A DNA stretch of 64,000 nucleotides from assembly GCF_000741165.1 (NCBI RefSeq), contig NZ_JGYN01000021.1, positions 1-64,000 of the forward strand, given 5' to 3'. Below the pieces are notes generated by a model, which did not search any database, had not been told where the DNA came from, and saw nothing but the letters and a program-made list of their open reading frames with translations. Origin of the DNA: Bifidobacterium biavatii DSM 23969. GTDB lineage: Bacteria; Actinomycetota; Actinomycetes; Actinomycetales; Bifidobacteriaceae. A program made the translations under genes and the position numbers. Positions 8,386 through 16,077 of this stretch are shown one piece after another; the stretch's first letter is position 1, and every line of letters begins with the position of its first letter.

Positions 8386-8820
8386 ATGGCTTCTCTGCTG
8401 CAGGGTTTTGAAGAGGTCAAGCTGGTCAAGCCGCTCGGCAAAACCGTGATGACCGTCACCGACAATGCCGTCCGTTTCAATAAGGCCACCGCCGAGGCGC
8501 TCGGTTTCCCGGCGCTCGTGAAGGTGCTCATCAACGACCGCACCAAGCAGATCGCCGTCACGCCGGCCACTGCCAAGTCCGACAACGCCGTGAAGTTCAG
8601 CAAGGCCGAAGGCAAGCAGGCCTCGTCGATCAGCATCAAGGACGCCACCATCGTGGCCGCCATAGCCCCGTACTTCACGCTGGAGGAGGCTCCGGAAGGC
8701 GAGATCGCCTACTCGTCCATCACCGGCACCCCGTACCAGAGCGACAAGGTCGTCATCTTCGACATTGCCGACGCGACCCCCGGCACCATGAAGCGCCGCG
8801 GCCGCAAGAAGGCCGCCTGA
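8386..8820 (+). CDS. Conserved hypothetical protein with internal repeat
   Basis: 144 residues, no signal peptide, no membrane segment. The motif DNAVRFNKA (about residue 26) recurs as DNAVKFSKA (about residue 65), each followed by a short beta-rich stretch. This suggests two copies of a small strand-turn-helix unit, somewhat like AbrB-type or phage structural domains, though I cannot assign a family. The C-terminus is highly basic (KRRGRKKAA), compatible with nucleic-acid binding. Codons are those of well-expressed genes. It has a good site (AAGGAG) upstream and its own terminator, so it is monocistronic. Function unknown. Confidence 0.8.
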   Translation: MASLLQGFEEVKLVKPLGKTVMTVTDNAVRFNKATAEALGFPALVKVLINDRTKQIAVTPATAKSDNAVKFSKAEGKQASSISIKDATIVAAIAPYFTLEEAPEGEIAYSSITGTPYQSDKVVIFDIADATPGTMKRRGRKKAA

Positions 8821-8847
8821 TTTTCCGCCTTCTTCTCCGTCAACAAA

Positions 8848-8895
8848 GGGTGGTGGGACGTTCCGGAATTTCCGGAGCATCCCACCACCCTTTTT
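8848..8895 (+). terminator. Terminator after the conserved hypothetical gene
   Basis: GGGTGGTGGGA pairs with TCCCACCACCC, with an inner TCCGGAA/TTTCCGGA hairpin, and is followed by TTTTT. Confidence 0.9.
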
Positions 8896-8978
8896 CATGG
8901 CGTGATATGCATCATGCACTGCACATCACACGAACGCAACGTTCCTAGGACCGCAATGTTCATAGCGCGATGCACGTA

Positions 8979-10799
8979 TCACTGCACTGCGGTATCGCCG
9001 CTCTCCCCGGGAACGGGGACGTCGGTGGTGCCGTTGTCGGTCTCGCCGCTGTTGTCGGTACTATTATTCTCATCCCCGCCGGTGCTCGGTGTTTCCGGCT
9101 CACTCGGCGTTGACGGCACCGTATTGGCGTTCGAATTCGTCGAATTATTGGTGGAATTATTCGTCGAATTATTGTTCGTGGACGGCGTGCTCGGCGTCGT
9201 ATTGGTATTGGTGTTCGACTGCGTATTCTGCTGCGTCTGCTGGTTGGCGGTGCCGTTGTTCGTGGTCGTTCCGGTGCCGGTTCCGTTCGAAGTGCCGGTA
9301 CCGGTGCCATCACCCGTGCCATCGGTCGTCGTACCGTTGCCGGTACCGTCGCCCGCCGCCGCGGAATTCAGCGCTTCAATCGACGCGTTCACGTCATCGC
9401 TGGCGGTCTGCAATCCGCTCAGGGCCTTCTTCATCGCCGCCGTATCGGGCTTGTCCCGCTTGAGCAGCGCGTTCGCCACGTCGATCGCCTTCTGCAGCGC
9501 CTGCCGCGTCGCATCGTCCGCAACGTTGCCTTCACTGTCGGTCAGCAGCGTCTGCGCATCGTCGAACGCGGACTGCAGCTTCTTCTTGGCCGCGGTCCGG
9601 TCGGACTCGGTTTTCTTGTCGTAGCTGTCGGTCACGGCCTAGGTCGCGTTGGTGATCGTCTGCGCCGCATCCTTGGCGGTGTCGGTCGCCGTACGTGCCG
9701 CGGTGGTGCGCTGCACGAGTACGCCGACGCTCAGGTCGGCGTCACACTGTTTGACGTCGTCCATGTTCTGCGCGTCGGCGACGGCCTGCTTGAGCGTGGT
9801 CAGCGTGGACGCGTCGGCCACCTGGCTGGCCTTGTACGACTGTGCGGTTTTCGCGTCGGCGAGCGCGGTCTGCAGCGTTTTTGCCGCGTCACTGTAGTCG
9901 GAGTACGCGGCTTGGCACGCGGCGAGACGGTCGGCGTCGGACGTACCGTCGCGACGATTGTTCCAGACGACGACGCCGGCGACGAGCGCCGCGACGACGG
10001 CCACGGACGCGACCGCGGCGATAACGACCTTGGGGTTGAACGGAAGTTCGCGCGTGAGCGAATCGTCCGGTTTCACGTCGCTTTCGGTGGGCGCAACGAC
10101 GGGCATACCGTCGACCTTCGCGAATTCGTCCGTGTTATTGAGCACAGTGCTGCTGATGTCCGCGTCATCGGGCTGCATGATCTGCGTCGCCGCGTCGTCG
10201 AACGCGCCTGTGCCGGCAGTGTGCGGGCCGGTTGCCGTGCCGCCGTGCACGGTTCCCGTTCCCGGGGTCAGCGGCAGTCCAGCGTTGGGGATCACCGTCG
10301 TCGGTTGGTCATTGATGTCTGTGGCGTCCGTCTGGTTTGCGCTGGTCGTATGATCGGCGACCGCCGGCATGGCCTGAGTCGGCGCATCGGCCGTCACATT
10401 CGCTTGCTTCGGATTGGTCTGCCCAGAATTCGGCGTGATCGGCAACGGGACCGTCGCGGACGGCACGTCCGGCACAGTCGTCGCCTCGGGCTGCGTCGTC
10501 TGCTCGTCCGCAAGCACACCCAACGGTGGAATCGGCGGCAGATCCGGCAACGACGGCTTCCGGCGAGCGTCCTCCTGCAGCGTCGGAGGCAAGGTGACGG
10601 TCGGAATTTCCACGGACGGAATGTCCGACGACAGGTCGACAGTCGACGTATCCAGCAACGGCGCGTCCAAATCCGGTCCTGCGACCGGCATGCCGTCATC
10701 CCCATCAACCGAGGGGAAGCTCAGATCAACGTCCTTTGCGGGATCCTCCCCGTCCTCGTCGGACGGACCCTGCCATTCATCATCCAGCACTGCAAACAC
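8979..10799 (-). pseudogene. Bitopic membrane protein (colicin transporter-like) interrupted by an in-frame amber codon
   Basis: Two frames in the same phase, 10799-9639 and 9638-8979, are separated only by one TAG (codon 387, at 9641-9639). Protein character is continuous across it. The first part is an acidic, Pro/Thr-rich cytoplasmic region of about 260 residues, then a membrane helix (VVIAAVASVAVVAALVAG) and an Ala-rich coiled coil ending ITNAT. The coiled coil resumes after the stop as AVTDSYDKK, and the protein ends in a long Gly/Thr/Asn low-complexity tail. A single change from CAG would explain the stop. No ribosome binding site supports restart at GTG 9635. The N-terminal start is a GTG (10799 or 10790). 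Full length would be about 606 residues, the size of the 'colicin transporter' proteins annotated in bifidobacteria; their role is unknown. Confidence 0.75.
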
Positions 10800-10863
10800 C
10801 TATTCCATGTCTTACCGCGGCTTCGCCGCAACCCTACAACCTCCCGCCATCATACTATCCACC

Positions 10864-11014
10864 CCCTAACGCGCTGCGTATGCAGAGCAAACCAGCATTC
10901 CTTAATGTTTTTGCCTTGGTTTTCCGGCTCATCCCCGCGGATGCGGAGCAAACAACACGCCAAGGTCGAGTGCGCGGGACAGTGCCGGCTCACGCCCGCG
11001 GAATGCGAGCCTTT
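10864..11014. CRISPR. Decayed type I-E-like CRISPR array: three repeats, two 32-nt spacers
   Basis: A 29-bp unit at 10925-10953 (CGGCTCATCCCCGCGG at its start, GAGCAAAC at its end) closely resembles the reverse complement of type I-E repeats with the GGGGATGAGCCG end. A degenerate copy ends at 10892 (TGCAGAGCAAAC), and another starts at 10986 (CGGCTCACGCCCGCGG). Starts at 10864, 10925 and 10986 are exactly 61 bp apart, giving two 32-nt spacers (10893-10924 and 10954-10985), the standard I-E geometry. The outer repeats have lost one half each. No cas gene lies in the window, so this is probably a relic. Confidence 0.65.
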
Positions 11015-11518
11015 CCATCGTCCGCGACTCTATCGACAAGAGAGCAACATGGGATCGCAACGGCGAGAATCGCGCCGTACCTATTGGATACGTTGGCAGG
11101 GAGGTGGTCGTCGGCGTCCGGAAACGCGACTCACCAGATTGACAACATTTGCAGATATCCGTACGATAATTACCAAGAGATAAGCAAAGACGCTGCGAAG
11201 AGCACGACTTCGCTCCACCCGGAATGAGCCGGAACCAAAAGTTCAGGGCTTAGGTCGAGCTTTGCCCTCGAAAAGTGAATCCCCAGAATGCCAACGTACC
11301 CATTATGCAGGTGGCGCAGCAGCCGTCGGCGTAATGATAACGCTGGCATCACCGGACTGCCGAGAAACCGCCGAAAGACGAGGACCGAAGCAAGGGCAAG
11401 AAGCTACAGCTGTAGCCGCAGCGACAAGCGACGCGACGGCAACCGCCAAAACCCGGGCAACGGCCGAAATCCCAGGCGGCGATCAAATGCAGGCAGCAGC
11501 ACAAGCAAAGGAGCATCA
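11015..11518. other. Non-coding upstream region of amylase 1
   Basis: No convincing gene is seen between the CRISPR relic and the amylase start. Frames here are Arg-rich shadows without ribosome binding sites. A stretch near 11215-11234 (GGAATGAGCCGG) faintly recalls the other end of the CRISPR repeat in opposite orientation. The amylase promoter must lie here, but I could not fix it. Confidence 0.5.
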
Positions 11519-14500
11519 ATGTACACCGGGCAACCATCGGATTCGAGGGAGGACGCCGTGCATCCGAGCCAGCAAGGCCCGCGCCACGCGCAACCCCACC
11601 GCCGTTCCCCCATCGCCAAATTCACCAAGAAGACCGTGGCCTGGCTCGCCGCAGCCGCCACGCTGTTCGGCGGCATGTCCGTCGCGACCATGTCGGCCAG
11701 CGCGGACACCGGCGTCACCGACAGCTACGCCAACACGCGCGGCAACGCCACGTTCGAAGCGGCCCGCGAAAAGTACGGTCTGACCGAATCGATGGCGGAC
11801 GGCGCGATCCTGCACGCGTGGATGTGGTCGTTCAACACCATCAAGGAGAACATGGCCGCCATCGCCGAGGCTGGCTACACCTCCGTGCAGACCGAACCGA
11901 TGAGCCACATCAAGGTGAACACTGCGAACGGCAAGAAGTTCACCGAAAACTGGTACTACGTCTACCAGCCCACGAACACGAAGATCGGCAATTTCGTGGT
12001 CGGCACCGAGGACGATCTCAAGGCGCTCACCACCGAAGCGCACAAGTACGGCGTGCGCATCATCGTCGACGTGGTCGCCAACCACTTCACCTCCGACTGG
12101 AACGCGATCGACTCCGATTGGCAGGACAAGAGCCTGTTCCACTCGCGCTCCAACTGCTCGGGCGCGAACGGCGACAACATTAACTATTCCAACCGCTGGC
12201 AGGTCACCCAGTGCCATCTGCTCGGCCTGTGGGACATCAACACGCAGAACCAGACCGCCGCGAACAAGATGAAGGAATTCCTCGTTCAGGCCGTCGCGGA
12301 CGGTGTGGACGGCTTCCGCTTCGACGCGGCCAAGCACGTCGAGCTGCCGGACGAGCTGGGCACGCATTCGATCTACTGGGACACGATTCTGCAGAACGGC
12401 GCGCAGTACCAGTATGGCGAGGTGCTGCAGGGCGATTCCAGTCTGAACTACAAGGGCTACGCTGATCTGTTCACCAAGTATTCGAAGGACGGCGGCGGCA
12501 ACACCGCGTCCAGCTACGGCCAGACCGTGCGCGCCGCGATCAAGAACGGCAACCTGAGCGCCGGCACGCTGAACAATCTCAGCAACGGCGGCGCGAAGAA
12601 CAACCAGCTCGTCACGTGGGTCGAGTCGCACGACAACTATGCGAACGGCGACAAGGAGTCCACGTACCTGAACGACTACCAGCTGAAGATGGGCTGGGCG
12701 CTCGTCGCCTCCCGTCAGGCCGGCGCGCCGCTGTACTTCAACCGTCCGGTCGGCTCCGGCGGTTCGAACCCGCAGTTCGCGGAGAAGAGCCAGCTCGGTG
12801 ACGCGGGCGACGACATGTGGAAAGACAAGTCCGTTGTGGCGGTCAACCACTTCCGCAACGCGATGGACGGCGAGGCCGAGTATCTGCGCAACTGCAACGG
12901 CCAGAACTCCTGCCTGATGGTCGAGCGTTACGTGTCCGACGGCAATCATGCGAACGACGGCGTGGTGATCGCGAACATGGGCGGCGACCAGAGCCTGGTC
13001 GGCTCGGCCACCACACTGGACGACGGCACGTACAAGGATCAGGTCAACGGCGGCAAGATCACCGTCGCGGGCGGCAAGATCACGGCCGGCACCGCCAAGG
13101 GCAACGCCGTGAGCGTCTACTATGACGCAGAGGGCTCCACCACCAAGGTCGCGTCCGTGTCCGCTACCGCGTCCAAGTCGTTCAGCACCGACACCACCAC
13201 GGTCACGCTGTACGCGAAGAATGTGAAAAACGCCAAGTACACCACGTCCGAGGGCGAGTCCGGCTCGTTTAAGGACGGCGACACGATCGAGGTCGGCTCC
13301 TCCGTCAAGGTTGGCGGCAAGGTCACCGTGACCGTGACCGCCACGAACGCGGAGACCGGCGAGACGCTCAAGAACACGTACACGTACACGAAGACGGAGG
13401 TCGAGGCGCAGAATCTCGCCAGCCAGTACCAGACGAAGACGAACGCCGCGAAGAAGACCATCACGGTTGACGGCAAGACGAACGACTGGGACAGCTCGAT
13501 GATCATCGCGCAGGGCGCCGCGAACGACGATCCGCGCGTGTACCGTCCGAACTCGATGTACGAGGTCCCGATCGATCTGTACACGCTGTACGGCACGTAC
13601 GATGACGACAACCTGTACCTGATGTGGGAGATGACCAACGTTCAGGACGTGGTCGCGCCGAACGACAACTATCCGCTCACGCAGGGCACGCTGTTCAACA
13701 ACATGAACGTCCCGTTCTTCTTCGCGTTCGACACGGGCGACAGCTCCACGCGCATCGGCAAGAGCGCGCAGCTGAACACCGGCGGCACGCTGTGGGATTC
13801 CGGCATCACCTGGCAGAACAAGCTCAACAAGGTGCTCGCGATCTCCACGAACGGCGCGAACGGCCCGTGGATCTACGGCGGCGACAGCGACGGCCTGAAC
13901 GCGAACGCGCAGTACGGCCCGGCGGCCAACGCGAAGACCGAGACCGAGAAGTCCGGCATCGTGTTCAAGTACGGCCAGGGCATTCTGAGCTCCGCGGTCA
14001 ACGGCATCGACGGCGCGTACGGCACCAACAACGGCCGCGTGCCCGGCGACATGAAGGCCGGTTCGAACGCGAAGTGGGTCAACTTCAACGAGAAGGGCCA
14101 CAACTCCTCCACGATGGACTTCCACTATGAGATGTCCATTCCGCTGAGCGAACTGGGCACCGACGCGGCGAAGATCGCGAAGAGCGGCATCGGCGTGCAA
14201 CTGGTTGCCACGATGGGCAAGTCCGGCATGGACTCGCTCCCGTACGATCTTGCGGTGAACGACAACGCCGATCTGGACGATTCGGCCGGCTCGCAGGAGA
14301 ACAACAGCTTCGAGAAGTCCGATCAGGACAACTTCACGGTGAACTTCGCGCGCATCGGCGGTTCGGATGATTCCGGTTCCGGTGAGGATGACACGGTGAA
14401 GGTCACGTCCGTGACGGTTTCCGGCGACGGCGTGAAGTCCGGCAAGCTTTCGGCCGATCTGGCTGCGGGAGACACGACCGCGCAGCTGACCGCGACCGTG

Positions 14501-15820
14501 AAGCCGGACAACGCGACGAACAAGAAGGTCACGTGGAAGTCGTCCGATACGTCGGTCGCGACCGTGGACAAGAACGGCCTGGTCACGTTCGTGAAGGCCG
14601 GTACGGCGACGATTACGGCGACTGCCGGCGGCAAGTCCGCGACCGTTGCGGTGACCGTGACCGGCGAGAAGCCGGTGGCTGCGAACACGACCGTGTTCTA
14701 CCCGAGCACCGGTTTCGGTGCGAACTCCACCTACCTGCACTACCGTGTGGCTGATGGCAAGTGGACTACTGCTCCGGGCGTGAAGATGACCGCGGCGTGC
14801 GACGGATGGGTCTCATACACCATCAAGGGCGCGAAGGAACAGCCCATCGAGTTCGTGGTGACCAACGGTTCCGGCCAGTGGGATAACAACGGCGGCCAGA
14901 ACTACAAGGCCTCCGGCGCGATCATCGTGCTCAAGGACGGCCAGCTCGGCTCCGTGAGCCCGTGCGTGGCGACCGTCGAGAAGATCGCGATTTCGGGTGA
15001 TGGGGTGAAGAACGGTGCTCTCTCGCTGAAGGTTGGTGAGTCCGCGACCCTGAAGGCTACGGTTTCTCCCTCCTCCGCGCAGTCCACGGCTCGCGTCTCC
15101 TGGTCGTCTTCTGATTCGTCTGTTGCGTCGGTGATGGGTACTGGTGTGGTGACCGCGAAGTCCACTGGCACCGTGACCATCACCGCCGAATCCGGCGATG
15201 TGAAGGCCACAGTCAAGCTCACCGTCACCAAGCCTGCTGAGAAATCTCCGATGACGGTGTACTATAAGCCAGCCTCCTCATGGAAAAAGACCACGATTGC
15301 CTATCGAATCAACGGCAAACTCACCCACGGTAACATGACTGCGACATGCGGTGGATGGATGAAGTTTATGATTCCCGATACGCAAGGATACAAAGTGAAA
15401 ACAGCGTTCAGCAACGGAGCCGGCACTTGGGATCTGAATTCAGACGGCAACGGCTACTGGGGAACCGGAGACGTGATGAGCATTGCAGATAAAAAGATCT
15501 CTTCCTCTGCCCCGGAATGCACTGTTTCCAAATCTCCGATGACAGTATATTACAAACCGGATTCCTCATGGAAAAAGACTGTGATGTACTACCGCATCAA
15601 CGGTAAACTCGCACACGCGGACATGACCGAATCCTGCGATGGCTGGTATTCATACAAGATTGCAGACACCAATGGTGCCAAGGTTAAGGTCGTCTTCACC
15701 GATGGATCCAACAATTGGGATGGATATCCCAACGGCTACTGGGGAATCGGAGATACTCTCGCTGTCTCTGACGGTCAAGTCATCGCCGACGTCACCCCCA
15801 ACTGCATCGTCAAACAATAA
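11519..15820 (+). CDS. Secreted GH13 alpha-amylase with CBM74-like, CBM25 and CBM26 modules (resistant-starch type)
   Basis: 1433 residues. An extended signal peptide has a hydrophobic core WLAAAATLFGGMSVATM and a likely cut after SASA. The GH13 barrel spans residues 65-480, with VDVVANH (Asp184), FRFDAAKH (nucleophile Asp269), GEVLQ (acid/base Glu301) and ESHD (Asp372). A beta-domain follows, then a 300-residue module (644-948, starting ITVDGKTNDW) whose size and setting fit CBM74. After it come Big_2 (960-1052), CBM25 (1055-1148), Big_2 (1153-1239) and two CBM26 modules (1243-1337, 1339-1433). There is no LPxTG, so the enzyme is probably secreted. The ATG has AAAGGAG upstream. CBM74 beside CBM25/26 is the hallmark of raw/resistant-starch amylases (family knowledge). 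Confidence 0.93.
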   Translation: MYTGQPSDSREDAVHPSQQGPRHAQPHRRSPIAKFTKKTVAWLAAAATLFGGMSVATMSASADTGVTDSYANTRGNATFEAAREKYGLTESMADGAILHAWMWSFNTIKENMAAIAEAGYTSVQTEPMSHIKVNTANGKKFTENWYYVYQPTNTKIGNFVVGTEDDLKALTTEAHKYGVRIIVDVVANHFTSDWNAIDSDWQDKSLFHSRSNCSGANGDNINYSNRWQVTQCHLLGLWDINTQNQTAANKMKEFLVQAVADGVDGFRFDAAKHVELPDELGTHSIYWDTILQNGAQYQYGEVLQGDSSLNYKGYADLFTKYSKDGGGNTASSYGQTVRAAIKNGNLSAGTLNNLSNGGAKNNQLVTWVESHDNYANGDKESTYLNDYQLKMGWALVASRQAGAPLYFNRPVGSGGSNPQFAEKSQLGDAGDDMWKDKSVVAVNHFRNAMDGEAEYLRNCNGQNSCLMVERYVSDGNHANDGVVIANMGGDQSLVGSATTLDDGTYKDQVNGGKITVAGGKITAGTAKGNAVSVYYDAEGSTTKVASVSATASKSFSTDTTTVTLYAKNVKNAKYTTSEGESGSFKDGDTIEVGSSVKVGGKVTVTVTATNAETGETLKNTYTYTKTEVEAQNLASQYQTKTNAAKKTITVDGKTNDWDSSMIIAQGAANDDPRVYRPNSMYEVPIDLYTLYGTYDDDNLYLMWEMTNVQDVVAPNDNYPLTQGTLFNNMNVPFFFAFDTGDSSTRIGKSAQLNTGGTLWDSGITWQNKLNKVLAISTNGANGPWIYGGDSDGLNANAQYGPAANAKTETEKSGIVFKYGQGILSSAVNGIDGAYGTNNGRVPGDMKAGSNAKWVNFNEKGHNSSTMDFHYEMSIPLSELGTDAAKIAKSGIGVQLVATMGKSGMDSLPYDLAVNDNADLDDSAGSQENNSFEKSDQDNFTVNFARIGGSDDSGSGEDDTVKVTSVTVSGDGVKSGKLSADLAAGDTTAQLTATVKPDNATNKKVTWKSSDTSVATVDKNGLVTFVKAGTATITATAGGKSATVAVTVTGEKPVAANTTVFYPSTGFGANSTYLHYRVADGKWTTAPGVKMTAACDGWVSYTIKGAKEQPIEFVVTNGSGQWDNNGGQNYKASGAIIVLKDGQLGSVSPCVATVEKIAISGDGVKNGALSLKVGESATLKATVSPSSAQSTARVSWSSSDSSVASVMGTGVVTAKSTGTVTITAESGDVKATVKLTVTKPAEKSPMTVYYKPASSWKKTTIAYRINGKLTHGNMTATCGGWMKFMIPDTQGYKVKTAFSNGAGTWDLNSDGNGYWGTGDVMSIADKKISSSAPECTVSKSPMTVYYKPDSSWKKTVMYYRINGKLAHADMTESCDGWYSYKIADTNGAKVKVVFTDGSNNWDGYPNGYWGIGDTLAVSDGQVIADVTPNCIVKQ
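15111..15472 (+). repeat. 362-bp module shared with amylase 2 (copy 1)
   Basis: This stretch, covering the end of the second Big_2 domain and most of the first CBM26, matches 18611-18972 at 361 of 362 positions; the only difference is T at 15174 against C at 18674. The flanking sequence diverges abruptly on both sides. Confidence 0.95.
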
Positions 15821-15829
15821 CCCATCAAC

Positions 15830-15923
15830 TGTCATTTCGACTGAGCGAAGCGAACGGAGAAATCTTTCACTGCTTCCAGCTCCATAGATTCCCCCATTCC
15901 GCTTCGCTCCGCTCGAAATGACA
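15830..15923. repeat. Imperfect inverted repeat element between the amylases
   Basis: The left arm TGTCATTTCGA plus GAGCGAAGCG (15830-15852) is nearly the reverse complement of the right arm at 15900-15923, differing by a small bulge. The enclosed 47 bp show no gene. Arms containing TCATTTCGA and AGCGAAGCG are characteristic of short intergenic repeats in many genomes. Confidence 0.7.
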
Positions 15924-15936
15924 AACCGTCCAACCC

Positions 15937-15972
15937 GGGCCGCTCCCAGAACTCAAGTTCCGAGAGCGGCCC
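15937..15972 (+). terminator. Terminator-like hairpin after amylase 1
   Basis: GGGCCGCTC pairs with GAGCGGCCC, with inner AGAA/TTC pairing, followed by ATTTAAAA. A near twin follows amylase 2 (19062-19103), so hairpin and gene were probably duplicated together. Confidence 0.75.
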
Positions 15973-15991
15973 ATTTAAAATCACATCCTCG

Positions 15992-16036
15992 GCTCCCCTT
16001 GCCAGGGGAGCTGTCATGCGAAGCATGACTGAGGGG
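15992..16036. repeat. REP-like palindromic element, copy 1
   Basis: Two adjoining hairpins, GCTCCCCT/AGGGGAGC and TCATGC/GCATGA, end in TGACTGAGGGG. The same arrangement recurs in the opposite orientation at 42256-42300, with the conserved core GGGGCTGTCA..TGACTG.GGGG. Confidence 0.7.
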
Positions 16037-16077
16037 TAGTCCAAACCTACAACATCCTTTCAAAGGCGAACCCTAAT

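Noticed and set aside
10803-10831. A fourth CRISPR repeat one period upstream of the relic array
   Set aside because: Only CCGCGG and a few other bases agree, and it overlaps the start of the neighbouring gene; not above chance.
11516-14740. A 1074-residue minus-strand open frame opposite amylase 1
   Set aside because: It is rich in Arg, Val and His with no domain signature, no ribosome binding site, and lies exactly opposite a gene with perfect GH13 motifs. It is a product of high GC content.
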